Origin: Dyella terrae
GTDB taxonomy: Bacteria > Pseudomonadota > Gammaproteobacteria > Xanthomonadales > Rhodanobacteraceae
Direction: 5' to 3'
Assembly (NCBI RefSeq): GCF_022394535.1
Contig: NZ_CP089414.1
Coordinates: 2,914,001 to 2,978,000, forward strand
Length of the DNA: 64,000 nucleotides
In this document: positions 34,843 to 43,661 of the stretch, one piece after another
Numbering within the stretch: position 1 is the first letter of the stretch
How the letters are laid out: the number at the start of each line of letters is the position of its first letter
Program-made: the position numbers and the translations under genes
The notes under the pieces: model-generated
Database searches by the model: none
Told to the model about the DNA's origin: nothing
Seen by the model: the letters and a program-made list of their open reading frames with translations, nothing else

Positions 34843-35445
34843 CTACGGCTGAAGTTCGATACGCTGCTTCGTCGCCGCATCTTCGAACACGGCGTGTTCC
34901 ACGCGCCACTGCCCCATGGCTTCCACGGCCTCGATATAGACCTCGCCTTTGCCTTTGGGACCTTCGGCGCTGAAGGAAAGATTGGCTTTTCCGTCGCCCC
35001 CCGATACCTGGATGCCCCCCGTGGGGAAGCCCGTGGTTATCGGCGTGCCGAGCACTTCGGTCACCTGCTCGCTGCGTTGCAGTTCGCTGACGGCAAGCTT
35101 GTAGGCATCGGAGCCCTTCATGGCCGACAAGATGCTCCAGAAGATTCCGCCGAACAGCAGCACGAAGAGCACGGGAATGATGATGCCCCACCTGGCCCAC
35201 ATGCGTTGCGTCCGTCGAAAATCCTCCACGCTGTTCCAGCGTTTGTTCTGCCACGCCCACGCGCCTCCCTTGGCGCCCAACACAAAAAACATCGGGATAT
35301 TGACCAAGGGAACGAATACGAGGAACGCGATGAAGGTGCCGTTGCCCATGCCCCAAATCCACGTGAGCAGAAACGCGCCCCAGTTCCAGCGATTGACCTC
35401 GGGCGGAACAACGGCTCCGGCTCCGCCACCCGATGTGTTTTCCAT
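34843..35445 (-). CDS. Coa1-like membrane protein
   Basis: 200 residues. Two closely spaced hydrophobic stretches (about 23-57) and one helix (about 86-106, WARWGIIIPVLFVLLFGGIFWSIL) precede an exported C-terminal domain. That domain begins AYKLAVSELQRSEQVTEVLGTPI, matches the Coa1/cytochrome oxidase assembly family pattern, and ends with a beta sheet (GKGEVYIEAVEAMGQWRVEHAVFE). Bacterial members often occur outside oxidase loci and have no known role. ATG at 35445 has GGGGAG upstream. Confidence 0.75.
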   Translation of the reverse strand: MENTSGGGAGAVVPPEVNRWNWGAFLLTWIWGMGNGTFIAFLVFVPLVNIPMFFVLGAKGGAWAWQNKRWNSVEDFRRTQRMWARWGIIIPVLFVLLFGGIFWSILSAMKGSDAYKLAVSELQRSEQVTEVLGTPITTGFPTGGIQVSGGDGKANLSFSAEGPKGKGEVYIEAVEAMGQWRVEHAVFEDAATKQRIELQP

Positions 35446-35611
35446 GCGATCTCCCCAAGCAAGAAGTTACCGCCCCGCCTGAGGTGGACATGCTCATTGG
35501 CCCGACATCGCGGGCAACGCACACCATCCCTGGCATGAAGCGGCTCTACGGCGCTACGAGGTCACATCTTCCCCGCAGTCAACGTATTCTGCAAAGCGAA
35601 GATCAGCGAGC

Positions 35612-36694
35612 TTACTTGCCGTCGCTCAACAGATGCTGCACATCAACGATATCGACGCCTTGCATCTGACCCATCAGGCTATCGAGCCACGGCTTATGCG
35701 AAGCACCCACCACCACCAGGATGCGCGCCCCCGGCTGGTCGCCAAACGTCGTGCGGATATTGGCGGCCATCCGTAGATTGCGCCCTTCCCAGCCGGCCAC
35801 ATAGCGTTGACCGTAGTGCTGCGGTGAGCGGTCGCGCAAGGCCGCGCCGAAATCGGTGTCCACCGTTATCTGCTGAAAGGCCGGCGAGTTGATAAAGCGG
35901 TAAAGCTCGAGTACGTCTCCTTTATGCTCCAGCTCGCCCTCACGGTCGCGCATGGCTTTGGCACGAGGCGCAGCGGCGTCCCAGGCGGCCTGTACGGCCT
36001 TGCCATAGGCGACCGGATCCCCTACGTCGATGTTGTCTCCCGTATGGTCGTCAATGGGATAGACGCGTGGCAGGCCAAGCCGCGCCGCCAGTCGGGCCGC
36101 GATTTGTGTACTCTCGTTCGGGCGGTCGCGAGCCTTCTGTAGCGACGCCACCAACTCGTCGTTGAGACCATCACCGGCTCGTCGCTCCGCCTCCGGCAAC
36201 TGCAGCCACTGGACCATCGCGGATGTGGGATCACCCGCCGCAAGGAACACCGCGGCCAGATGGCGTCGCTGTGCCGGAGTCGGCGCAGCTGGCCACGCTT
36301 TGAGCAGACGCTGCGCCTCCCCAATGGCGGCAGGGATATCGAGCCCGGTCACGGCTTTTGCCTTGGATGTGTCCGGGCAGTAGTTGGCCACGTCGTCAGC
36401 GGCGTACACCGTTGGATGACGCTTCATGAGGTCGCAGGTTTCGCCGGAAAGACCTTCAATCGTGATGATGCCGGGCGCATAGGTCGCCAGCCGATCCAAC
36501 AAGGGAGCCAGTTGGTCCTGAGTGATCGTTGCCCCCTTGGGTAACTGGCTCAGATGCACGCTACCCAGCACCAGCACCTGGCTACGCGGGCCGGCCATAC
36601 CCGAATCCACCGAGGTCAGATCGACCTTCGCGTGAACCAGCCCGGGCGCGGCCAAGGCCACGCACAACAGTCGAATCGCCATAGAGGGCTGCAT
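35612..36694 (-). CDS. Secreted DUF5694-like protein
   Basis: 360 residues with a signal peptide (about 1-22, LLCVALAAPGLVHA). The body begins with SQVLVLGSVHLSQ and contains TYAPGIITIEGLSGETCDLM. It ends with AGWEGRNLRMAANIRTTFG and RILVVVGASHKPWLDSLM, the order of motifs seen in DUF5694 and the distantly related TraB/GumN group, where the His, Glu and Arg residues are thought to be catalytic or metal binding. ATG at 36694 has AAGGAAAGAT upstream; a 40-residue extension to 36814 would displace the signal peptide and was rejected. Periplasmic; reaction unknown. Confidence 0.75.
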   Translation of the reverse strand: MQPSMAIRLLCVALAAPGLVHAKVDLTSVDSGMAGPRSQVLVLGSVHLSQLPKGATITQDQLAPLLDRLATYAPGIITIEGLSGETCDLMKRHPTVYAADDVANYCPDTSKAKAVTGLDIPAAIGEAQRLLKAWPAAPTPAQRRHLAAVFLAAGDPTSAMVQWLQLPEAERRAGDGLNDELVASLQKARDRPNESTQIAARLAARLGLPRVYPIDDHTGDNIDVGDPVAYGKAVQAAWDAAAPRAKAMRDREGELEHKGDVLELYRFINSPAFQQITVDTDFGAALRDRSPQHYGQRYVAGWEGRNLRMAANIRTTFGDQPGARILVVVGASHKPWLDSLMGQMQGVDIVDVQHLLSDGK

Positions 36695-36933
36695 ATCTTT
36701 CCTTTGAATGCCAACACCAAGGTTCGGCAGGCGACCGTAGATCGTTTGCCATTCAGGCCGTGCGCAGATCTCCCATGCACACCCCACCGCGTTGCCCAGT
36801 GATATCACTACCACCAGCGCGAAACGATGTGCGTAAGGTCATGGGTTCGCGGATCGTCCCGGACAAAATCTGTCAGCTACGCCGGATGCGGCGTAGCGTA
36901 AAATGCGGGACGTGGCTCGTAGGGAGAAGAAAG

Positions 36934-37281
36934 GTGTCAGCCGATTCACACGTACTGCTGTTCTCGTATGGGACGCTTCAACTTGAAAGTGTCCAGCTCG
37001 AATCCTTCGGACGTCTATTGGATGGAGACGAAGACGCCATGCCTGGCTATCGCCGCCAGATGGTCGAGATCACCGATCCCGAGGTGCTTCGCAAGAGCGG
37101 CCAGAGGTTTCATCCCATCGTTGTTTCGAGTGACAACCCGGCCGACGAAGTGTCTGGCAAAGTGTTCCGGGTGACCGACGCCGAACTGGCTGCCGCTGAT
37201 CGCTATGAAGTCTCAGATTACAAGCGTGTTGCTGTCCGGCTCAAATCAGGCAGACAGGCGTGGGTTTATATCCAGGCGTGA
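36934..37281 (+). CDS. Gamma-glutamylcyclotransferase-like (AIG2) protein
   Basis: 115 residues. LLFSYGTLQ is the substrate loop (YGTL) of the GGCT fold, and AADRYEVSDYKRVAVRL supplies the catalytic Glu. These small enzymes release 5-oxoproline from gamma-glutamylamines or gamma-glutamyl amino acids. The GTG start at 36934 has GGGAG seven bases upstream and puts the first beta strand at the right place. It is monocistronic and converges with a LysR gene across 32 bases. The substrate is not clear. Confidence 0.82.
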   Translation: MSADSHVLLFSYGTLQLESVQLESFGRLLDGDEDAMPGYRRQMVEITDPEVLRKSGQRFHPIVVSSDNPADEVSGKVFRVTDAELAAADRYEVSDYKRVAVRLKSGRQAWVYIQA

Positions 37282-37313
37282 CGCTGCTCGATCCGCCATG
37301 ACACAGCCATCGT

Positions 37314-38207
37314 TCAAGCCTTGCCGCCGCTTTTGAGAAAATCAATGAAGGTGCGCACCGCACGTGACACGTGGCGGGTATTTGGATAGACGGCATACAC
37401 GCCTTGTTCGGCAAAGCGATAGCGGCGAAGCACGCGAACAAGGCTTCCATCGGTAAGCGAGGACTGCACCAGCCAATCGGGCAGGATCGCGGTGCCGTGC
37501 CCGGCGCGCGCAAACGCAAGCAAGGCGGCGGCGTGATCCGCGCTCACCGTCGATTCTGGCGGATCGCTCGCAAATGTCACCTCTCCGCCATCCTCGCCGC
37601 GCGCCACCTGATCCGGCAGACGCGGATAACCCACGCGCGGCAACGCGAGCACTGCATCGGGATCATCAAGTCGCTCCAGGCCATGACGCTCCAGTAGACG
37701 CGGCGCCGCGACCACGACAAGTTCGTGGCGCGACAGCAGCACGGCCCGGTGATCCGAATCGGGAAGCCGTCCCAGCCGTATCGCGAGATCGAACCGTTCC
37801 GGGATCAATGCCGCAGGCGCGGCCGTCGTGGACAGATGGACGTGCAGCGACGGATGGCGCGCCATGAACGCGCTGACCCAGGCAATAACGGCGTGCGCCG
37901 CATACTCGGGCGTCGTGGTAATGCGAAGCTCCCCGCGAAGTACCGCCTGATTTCCGCGCGCCTCGTCCACGGCGCGGCGCGCGGCGTCCAGGGTTTCCTC
38001 GCACCGCACGTAGAAGCGTTTTCCGGCATCCGTCAGCGTCAGGCCGCGCGTGTTGCGGGCAAGCAGAGTGACACCCAGACCTTCCTCAAGGCGCTTCAGA
38101 TTGAAGCTGACCACCGCGCGGCTGGTGCCCAGCGCTTTCGCTGCAGCGGACAAAGAGCCGGTGTCAACGATGGCCTTGAAGATGTCGAATCGTTCCAGGC
38201 TGATCAT
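37314..38207 (-). CDS. LysR family transcriptional regulator
   Basis: 297 residues. Helix-turn-helix domain about 3-62 (FKAIVDTGSLSAAAKALGTSRAVVSFNLKRLEE) and effector-binding domain about 90-295. ATG at 38207 begins at MISLERFDIF, standard for the family. It is divergent from the MFS transporter (start 38311), whose expression it likely controls. The second-domain segment ITTTPEYAAHAVIAWVSAFMARHP is typical of LTTRs that sense aromatic or amino-acid-like molecules, but the inducer cannot be read. Confidence 0.9.
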   Translation of the reverse strand: MISLERFDIFKAIVDTGSLSAAAKALGTSRAVVSFNLKRLEEGLGVTLLARNTRGLTLTDAGKRFYVRCEETLDAARRAVDEARGNQAVLRGELRITTTPEYAAHAVIAWVSAFMARHPSLHVHLSTTAAPAALIPERFDLAIRLGRLPDSDHRAVLLSRHELVVVAAPRLLERHGLERLDDPDAVLALPRVGYPRLPDQVARGEDGGEVTFASDPPESTVSADHAAALLAFARAGHGTAILPDWLVQSSLTDGSLVRVLRRYRFAEQGVYAVYPNTRHVSRAVRTFIDFLKSGGKA

Positions 38208-38310
38208 GGCGCAACCGTCAAACGGGGTTTGACACTGTAGCGAGCCGTTTAAGGCTGTGTCCACCGCGCGTATCCGACTACGCTGCCCGCCTGCTTACAG
38301 GAAGCATCCC

Positions 38311-39504
38311 GTGTTCCGGCGCCATCGAATCACCCTCGTCTATCTGTTTGGCTTCTCGCTCGATCTGGTCAACATGTTCGCGTCGAACGTGGCCATGCCT
38401 TCGATCGGTACCGACTTGCACACCTCGACCGGCACGCTTGCCTGGATCAGTGCGGCTTATACGCTGGGCCTGACGCTCGCCATTCCCTGCGCCACACGAT
38501 GGGCCAGTGCATGGGGCGAGCGCGCCACCCTGCTCGCCTCGCTTGGCGGGTTCGCCGTTGCGGCGCTGCTCGCGGGCATCGCGCCCAATGCATCGCTACT
38601 GGTGGTGTGTCGCCTGGCCCAGGGCCTGGCCGGAGGTCTGCTGATTCCGGTGGGACAAGCCTGGGCGTATCGATTGACACCCGTCAGCGAACGCGCGGCG
38701 CTCACCACACGCATCATGGCCATCGCCCTGTTCGTTCCTGCGCTTTCACCCTGGGCCGGCGGACTGCTCACGCAATGGGTCTCGTGGCGCGCGTTGCTCG
38801 CGGCGAGCGCACCAGCGGCACTCGTTGTGTTCGCCCTTGCTGCATCCTGGCTTCCATCGGATCAGACTCGCTTGCCGCACGTACCGTTTCTGTCCAGTGT
38901 GCCGCGCCTGCTGCGCATCCCGACATTACGTCTTCCCATGCTGATCTACCTGTTGGTGCCAGGCGTATTCGTGGGCGTCAATCTTGTCGCCGCTATCGAT
39001 CTGGCACGCCGTGGATTCGCCCCGACGGATGTCGGTGTGCTGATGCTTCCCTGGGCTATGGCGTCAGCGGTGGGTATTGGTTTGTCGCGCCGATGGTTCG
39101 CTCGGCAAGGGCCTCGCCGGTTGTTTTTCATCGGCATGGTCGCCCAGTCGTTGGGCATTGCCTGGCTGGCGACGGTGCGCGAAGGAGGCCATGCGTCGGC
39201 TGCGGTGGCCTATCTATGCATGGGCTTCGGCGGCAGCCTCTGCTCCAGCACGGCCCAGACGCTTGCCTTTCTGGACATTGCCGCTGATGACATGCTGCCG
39301 GCCAGCGCCGCGTGGAACTTGAATCGACAATGGGCCTTCTTCATCGGGCCGGTTGCGCTCGGTGGGCTCCTGGCTGTCACAGGGCATGCCACCATCACCT
39401 ATGTCGTGGCCGCATGCCTGTCACTGGCGCCCATGATCTTCCTGCGACGCCCTATTCTCCACACCTCGTCACCACATCTGGAAACCGACCATGACCACGC
39501 TTGA
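38311..39504 (+). CDS. MFS transporter, DHA-type efflux
   Basis: 397 residues, about 12 membrane helices. SAAYTLGLTLAIPCATRWASAWGERATLL holds the Asp/Arg-like loop 2-3 motif, slightly degenerate, and VCRLAQGLAGGLLIPVGQAW the motif B Arg. It should be an inner-membrane H+ antiporter, probably for drugs or small metabolites. GTG at 38311 is chosen for AGGAAG eight bases upstream; GTG at 38257 would add 18 residues without RBS. The DUF4440-like gene overlaps its end by 14 bases, so they form an operon, controlled by the divergent LysR. Confidence 0.85.
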   Translation: MFRRHRITLVYLFGFSLDLVNMFASNVAMPSIGTDLHTSTGTLAWISAAYTLGLTLAIPCATRWASAWGERATLLASLGGFAVAALLAGIAPNASLLVVCRLAQGLAGGLLIPVGQAWAYRLTPVSERAALTTRIMAIALFVPALSPWAGGLLTQWVSWRALLAASAPAALVVFALAASWLPSDQTRLPHVPFLSSVPRLLRIPTLRLPMLIYLLVPGVFVGVNLVAAIDLARRGFAPTDVGVLMLPWAMASAVGIGLSRRWFARQGPRRLFFIGMVAQSLGIAWLATVREGGHASAAVAYLCMGFGGSLCSSTAQTLAFLDIAADDMLPASAAWNLNRQWAFFIGPVALGGLLAVTGHATITYVVAACLSLAPMIFLRRPILHTSSPHLETDHDHA

Positions 39505-39886
39505 ACAAGCGTCTGCCGAAATCATTCTCCTGCACGAACAGATCGAAACCTGGTTTCGGGGAGATGCCCCGCCAGACGCGTTGAACGCGCTTGTCGGATG
39601 CTTCGCCAACGTCTTTCAGATGGTGACCATCCGCGGCGAACGATTGGAGCGCGACGATGTACGGAGCCTCTTCGCGCGCCTGGGCGGAGCCCGACCGGGC
39701 ATGGTCATCTCAATCGATCAGGTTGCAGTCATCGTCGAAGCACCGACCGGCTGGCTGGTGACGTATCGCGAAACCCAAGCAGCGGCCGATGGCACCTCGA
39801 ACCAACGTCATTCGGCGGCGTGGTTGCAACCGACGAACCACGGCCGGCCGACCTGGCTTTTTCTGCAGGAGACGGCGATTCCGTAG
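39491..39886 (+). CDS. SnoaL/NTF2-like (DUF4440-type) protein
   Basis: 131 residues. The pattern of an N-terminal helix pair (ILLHEQIETWFRG, ALVGCFANVFQMV) followed by curved beta strands (GWLVTYRETQ, RHSAAWLQP, PTWLFLQETAIP) is that of a small NTF2-like domain. ATG at 39491 lies 14 bases inside the end of the MFS gene, so it is coupled to it. Members often bind small molecules, or are minor partners of a neighbouring enzyme or pump. It converges with the anti-sigma gene. Confidence 0.7.
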   Translation: MTTLEQASAEIILLHEQIETWFRGDAPPDALNALVGCFANVFQMVTIRGERLERDDVRSLFARLGGARPGMVISIDQVAVIVEAPTGWLVTYRETQAAADGTSNQRHSAAWLQPTNHGRPTWLFLQETAIP

Positions 39887-39980
39887 AACATCTGGATTGC
39901 CGAATCCCAAAGGGCGTCAAGCAACACGGCGGCAGTCCGGCGCGTTGAACGCGCTAGGCCGAAAACGGAAACCGCTGCTT

Positions 39981-40721
39981 TCAACCCTGCGCGGCGCCAA
40001 TAGCACCCGTGGCAACGACGGGCCCGGTGGGCTGACCGGTGGGTGATCCACCAACGGGCTCTACCGACACGGCAAGGGCGGCCGTGGGGCCCAATTGCGC
40101 CAGCAGGGCGCGATCGAGCTTCAGCGCGGTGGGTGCATCTGTAGCAATCATGCCGATGGAAATCGGCTTTCGCCCAGAAGGCACCAGCCACAACTGAGGC
40201 GCCTTCCCTTGGGCGAACGAAGTGGGTGCCACTGGCACGACGATCATGCGGGCTTGTTGGATATCCATCGTTGCCGTCCAGCCCACATGACCACCCGTCT
40301 GTGTGATGGAGGACGCCATGAACGGAATGGCGGACGACGACGGTGCGATGCGCGGCCCCGTTGTGACGACTAGCAGCAACAGACACGCCGCGGCCATAGC
40401 GCTGGCTCCCAGGCCAAGCCAGTGCCAGAAGCGCAGGTTCTCCCAGAGACCAGCACGTGCAGGCGGTATGCGTGCGCGCTCGCGCGCTTCAAATCGAAGC
40501 GCCTGCTGGATCCGGGCCCACACGTGGTCGGGCGGTTCGATGGGCGGAATCTCTTCGCTCATGGGTTGCAATCTGCGATGCCAAAGATTCACGGCGGTAG
40601 CGGCCTCGTCGCTGGTTTGCACCTCGGATGCCACCTCGGCGCGCGCATCGGCATCCAGCACGCCGAGTACATACTCGGCATATCGAAGTTGTGATTGGTC
40701 GCGGTCAAGTGGCGTATTCAT
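39981..40721 (-). CDS. rskA: Anti-sigma factor, RskA type
   Basis: 246 residues. The cytoplasmic N-terminal part (about 1-90, with RYAEYVLGVLDADARAEV and NLWHRRLQPMSEEIPPIEPP) binds the sigma factor. One membrane helix (about 103-122) follows, then a periplasmic RskA domain with GGHVGWTATMD and PQLWLVPSGRKPISIGMI. In mycobacteria RskA holds SigK inactive and is released by regulated proteolysis. Its ATG overlaps the sigma factor stop (ATGA), giving coupled synthesis. The fasciclin gene lies upstream in the same direction. Confidence 0.88.
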   Translation of the reverse strand: MNTPLDRDQSQLRYAEYVLGVLDADARAEVASEVQTSDEAATAVNLWHRRLQPMSEEIPPIEPPDHVWARIQQALRFEARERARIPPARAGLWENLRFWHWLGLGASAMAAACLLLLVVTTGPRIAPSSSAIPFMASSITQTGGHVGWTATMDIQQARMIVVPVAPTSFAQGKAPQLWLVPSGRKPISIGMIATDAPTALKLDRALLAQLGPTAALAVSVEPVGGSPTGQPTGPVVATGAIGAAQG

Positions 40722-41275
40722 GCGTCAAGGCACGTGCGAAGTTGCAGCAAACCACGGCGAATCCAACTCTTCATCGTGCCGAGCGGTACATGACATCGTG
40801 CCGCTAGTTCGCTGTACGTTGATCCCGAGAAAAATGCTTCGCGCACCGATTGGCGCTGCTTGGGTTCCAGTGCATCAAGGCACTCCCTGAGGCGTCTATG
40901 TTCTTCGGTTGCTTCAGCCTGAGTTGCCGGCCCCGGTTGTTCGTCGACAAGATCATCCAGATCAACGGAATGGGATGGCAGATGCTCATGGCGTTGCCGC
41001 AGGCGATCGATCACTTTGTTGCGGGCGAGCGCCATCAACCATGTCATAGCGCTCGCGCGCTTGGCGTCGAAGCTCTCCGCTCGGCGCCACACTGTCGTAT
41101 AGATTTCCTGAAGCACTTCTTCTGCCTCGCCATGGTCGGCGAGCATGCGAAGGCACACTCCAAAAAGCTTGGCAGCGGTGCGGCGATACAGTTCAGCAAA
41201 GGCGCCCTGGTTGCCGGCGGCAACCTGCGTAAGCACCTGAGACAGCTCGTCTCGTTCGTCAGCGAAATGGCTCAT
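40718..41275 (-). CDS. sigK: ECF sigma factor (SigK/ECF19-like)
   Basis: 185 residues. Region 2 (about 22-90, FAELYRRTAAKLFGVCLRMLADHGEAEEVLQEIYTTVWRR with the DxEEVLQE signature) and region 4 (about 125-183, SVREAFFSGSTYSELAARCHVPLGTMKSWIRRGL) are complete. ATG at 41275 has AAGG at good distance. It forms a two-gene unit with the RskA-type anti-sigma factor. CCATCC at 41431-41436 and CGTGCG at 41410-41415 (minus strand, 15-bp spacer) form a candidate self-regulated promoter. Confidence 0.88.
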   Translation of the reverse strand: MSHFADERDELSQVLTQVAAGNQGAFAELYRRTAAKLFGVCLRMLADHGEAEEVLQEIYTTVWRRAESFDAKRASAMTWLMALARNKVIDRLRQRHEHLPSHSVDLDDLVDEQPGPATQAEATEEHRRLRECLDALEPKQRQSVREAFFSGSTYSELAARCHVPLGTMKSWIRRGLLQLRTCLDA

Positions 41276-41409
41276 GGATGTGCCTTGGTGCGCTGGCTTG
41301 GGTTGACCTGGTGAAAGTAGTACCTGCTTCAGCATGGAACCTCGCAAGCCGGCTTGGCAAGTTGATGCCGGCACGAAGGACCGTGACGGGATTCATAGCG
41401 CCTGATGAC

Positions 41410-41436
41410 CGCACGTCGCCGCACCGTGTCGGATGG
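41410..41436 (-). promoter_or_regulatory. Candidate ECF promoter of the sigma factor gene
   Basis: On the minus strand, CCATCC (41436-41431) and CGTGCG (41415-41410) are 15 bp apart. CCATCC is the -35 element I recall for mycobacterial SigK. A similar pair precedes the fasciclin gene. Confidence 0.35.
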
Positions 41437-41472
41437 CAGCGACATGGGTAGTTCCGCAATGGCACGCAGCAA

Positions 41473-42057
41473 TCAGGGCATCAGCACCTTATCGACGACA
41501 TGAATCACCCCATTGGATTGAATGACGTCGCCGATAGTGACGTGCGCGGTGTTGCCCTTGGTATCCGTCACGGCCCAGCTGTCGCCATCCTTGCTCACGG
41601 TCAGCGTTTCGCCCTGCACGGTCTTTAGCTCAGCCTTACCGCCGCCAGCGGCGACCTTCATCGACAGATCCTTCGCGGTCAGCCGCCCCGGCACGACGTG
41701 ATAAGTAAGGATTTTGACAAGGCTCGCTTTGTTCTCGGGTTTGAGCAACGTGTCTACCGTGCCTGCGGGCAACGCGGCAAAGGCCTCGTTGGTTGGTGCA
41801 AAAACGGTGAACGGGCCCGGCCCAGACAACGTATCAACCAGCCCCGCCGCCTTCACCGCCGCCACCAGCGTGGTGTGATCCTTGGAGTTCACGGCGTTCT
41901 GGATGATGTTCTTGGTGGGATACATGGCGGCGCCGCCGACCATCACGGATGCGGACGCATCCATGGCATCGGCCATGGCCAAAGGTGAAAACGAAGTGAC
42001 GCCCAACACCAGGGCCATGCCAAACAGCACCGAACGCGCGCGTTGATAGCTTTTCAT
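41473..42057 (-). CDS. Secreted fasciclin (FAS1) domain protein
   Basis: 194 residues. A signal peptide (about 1-31, ending SPLAMADA) precedes one complete FAS1 domain (about 50-194). FTVFAPTNEAFAALPAGTVDTLL is the H1 motif, ILTYHVVPGRLTA carries the conserved His region, and GVIHVVDKVLMP is the final strand (H2 region). It is probably periplasmic or surface-associated, with an adhesive or structural role. ATG at 42057 is preferred over 42063 because GGAG lies six bases upstream. It lies just upstream of the ECF sigma/anti-sigma unit, as MPT70/MPT83 relate to SigK in mycobacteria. Confidence 0.9.
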   Translation of the reverse strand: MKSYQRARSVLFGMALVLGVTSFSPLAMADAMDASASVMVGGAAMYPTKNIIQNAVNSKDHTTLVAAVKAAGLVDTLSGPGPFTVFAPTNEAFAALPAGTVDTLLKPENKASLVKILTYHVVPGRLTAKDLSMKVAAGGGKAELKTVQGETLTVSKDGDSWAVTDTKGNTAHVTIGDVIQSNGVIHVVDKVLMP

Positions 42058-42100
42058 GATCATCTCCGTAACTAGCGACTTCCGGCTGGAAGCACAGTTA

Positions 42101-42128
42101 GATACGAACGTAAGCAGCCAACGGATGC
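42101..42128 (-). promoter_or_regulatory. Candidate ECF promoter of the fasciclin gene
   Basis: On the minus strand, GCATCC (42128-42123) and CGTATC (42106-42101) are 16 bp apart, giving a leader of about 37 bases before the start codon. The CATCC...CGT pattern recurs before the sigma factor gene. Confidence 0.4.
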
Positions 42129-42284
42129 AGGCCGACGCAAAAAAATATTGCCGGGGTCCTGAGCAAGCGTGGCGCTCGCAGGGACGGAATCCCCGTTGAC
42201 CGTAAGCACTCATGCCTCTCATCCTGGAAGGCATATGCTATGGAGCAGTACCTCGGACGAAGTTCGCACCCCAGGGAGAAGCCC

Positions 42285-42734
42285 GTGTCGATCAAGGTAC
42301 GCATCGCGGATTTAAATGACTTGGACCAGGTGGCGGTACTGTTCGACGAGTATCGACAGTTCTACGCGCAGAAGGCGGATGCGGCGCTCGCGCGTAGCTT
42401 CATGAAGGCTCGACTGGCAGAGGGCTCGTCACTGGTACTCGTTACCGAGAACCCTGAAGGTGAGATCGTCGCCTTCACCCAGTTGTATCCGCTCTTTGAC
42501 TCGGTGGGTGCCGTACCTAGCTTCATCCTCTATGACCTTTTTGTAGCAAAACAGGCTCGCCGACAAGGGATCGCCAGGGCATTGATGATAGAAGCAGTCA
42601 ACGAAGCGCGCCGCCGGGGTGCCGGGCGGCTGGAGCTGCAGACGGCCCGCGACAATGTCGCCGCCCAGGCGCTCTACGAGGGGCTTGGTTGGCTACGAGA
42701 CAATGATTTCTTCGTCTACGCGATTCATCCTTAG
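42285..42734 (+). CDS. GNAT family N-acetyltransferase
   Basis: 149 residues. IRIADLNDLDQVAVLFDEYRQFY opens the GNAT fold, LYDLFVAKQARRQGIARALMIEAV holds the acetyl-CoA-binding Q/RxxGxA loop, and LELQTARDNVAAQALYEGLGW is motif B. It acetylates an amine on an unknown substrate. GTG at 42285 follows GGGAG with six-base spacing and was preferred to an ATG 45 bases earlier. It is monocistronic. Confidence 0.88.
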   Translation: MSIKVRIADLNDLDQVAVLFDEYRQFYAQKADAALARSFMKARLAEGSSLVLVTENPEGEIVAFTQLYPLFDSVGAVPSFILYDLFVAKQARRQGIARALMIEAVNEARRRGAGRLELQTARDNVAAQALYEGLGWLRDNDFFVYAIHP

Positions 42735-42843
42735 GAATTCGCGTCGGCTCTTAGCGATAACTTCGAAGAGCATCGCATTGAACTCACCCAACTCCTTTCA
42801 GACCGAAAGCTGACGCTTGCTTAAGCGTTACAAAGAGCGGTCT

Positions 42844-43512
42844 CTAAAGGGCGCGTGCTCGTTGCCTTATCGCCGCGTTCTCCAAAATCGTCGTGCCGTC
42901 TTTTCCGTGCAGAAATTCACCGACAAAGGCACGACCGATATCGTCCTGATCAATCGTTCCGAACGATCCCGGCACCAGGCGACCGAGTACAGCAAGATAA
43001 CCAGGGGTGTGCGCATTGCCGGCGATGATGCCGGGTCGAAAGATGGCCAATTGCTTGAATCCGACGCCGCGCACGGCGTCCTCCTTTTCACCCATGATGC
43101 GGGCGTAGCGAATCCGGCTCTTGGTGCTGCTACCGGCTGCCGAAAGTAGCCCGAATCGCTCGACGCCTGCAGCCAGGCAGCCGCGCGCAAACGCGCCGAC
43201 CACACCGATCTCCAGTTTCCTCATGTCGTCTACGCTCCATTGCTGGCTCCCTTTGCCAATGCCGATGCACGATGCGGCATACACAGGGTCACCCTGCGCA
43301 CGACATGTCCCGGCCAGTTCGGCGACATCACTGGCGAAGCTTGGCGCACCCGTATCCATGATCACCTGGCGCAGACGCGCGTCGGCCGCGATAGGTGCCT
43401 CCCGGCGATTGACCAGCACGACCTCCGCGCAGGAGCTCGTGGCGAGCAATGCCCGTATCACTGCCGACCCCACTTGTCCGGTACCACCGGCGACCAGAAC
43501 GCGAAAGCTCAT
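42844..43512 (-). CDS. NAD(P)-binding atypical SDR (HTATIP2-like)
   Basis: 222 residues. VLVAGGTGQVGSAVIRALL is the dinucleotide-binding GxxGxxG motif. The rest, with YAASCIGIG, RFGLLSAAGSSTKSRIRYARIMGEKEDAV and IFRPGIIAG, matches atypical short-chain dehydrogenases of the HTATIP2/YwnB-like type, with a Ser and Tyr-like YARIMGEKE region. It has no signal peptide. The substrate is unknown. ATG at 43512. The neighbouring GNAT gene converges on it. Confidence 0.8.
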   Translation of the reverse strand: MSFRVLVAGGTGQVGSAVIRALLATSSCAEVVLVNRREAPIAADARLRQVIMDTGAPSFASDVAELAGTCRAQGDPVYAASCIGIGKGSQQWSVDDMRKLEIGVVGAFARGCLAAGVERFGLLSAAGSSTKSRIRYARIMGEKEDAVRGVGFKQLAIFRPGIIAGNAHTPGYLAVLGRLVPGSFGTIDQDDIGRAFVGEFLHGKDGTTILENAAIRQRARAL

Positions 43513-43661
43513 GGTATGTCTCGTCTTCGTATGAGGTTATGCGCGCCTTGGCGACGCGCCCGCTTTATAAAAGGTACCCGTAAAGTATGCGTGATTTCCG
43601 CATGAGGAACGGAAGGGAACATGCGGCTCTATCCACGTCAGCGCACGCCCTTCTGAGCAAG

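Noticed and set aside
42735..42843. Possible attenuator or small gene between the GNAT and SDR genes
   Set aside because: The gap shows no stable hairpin or start with RBS; the genes simply converge.
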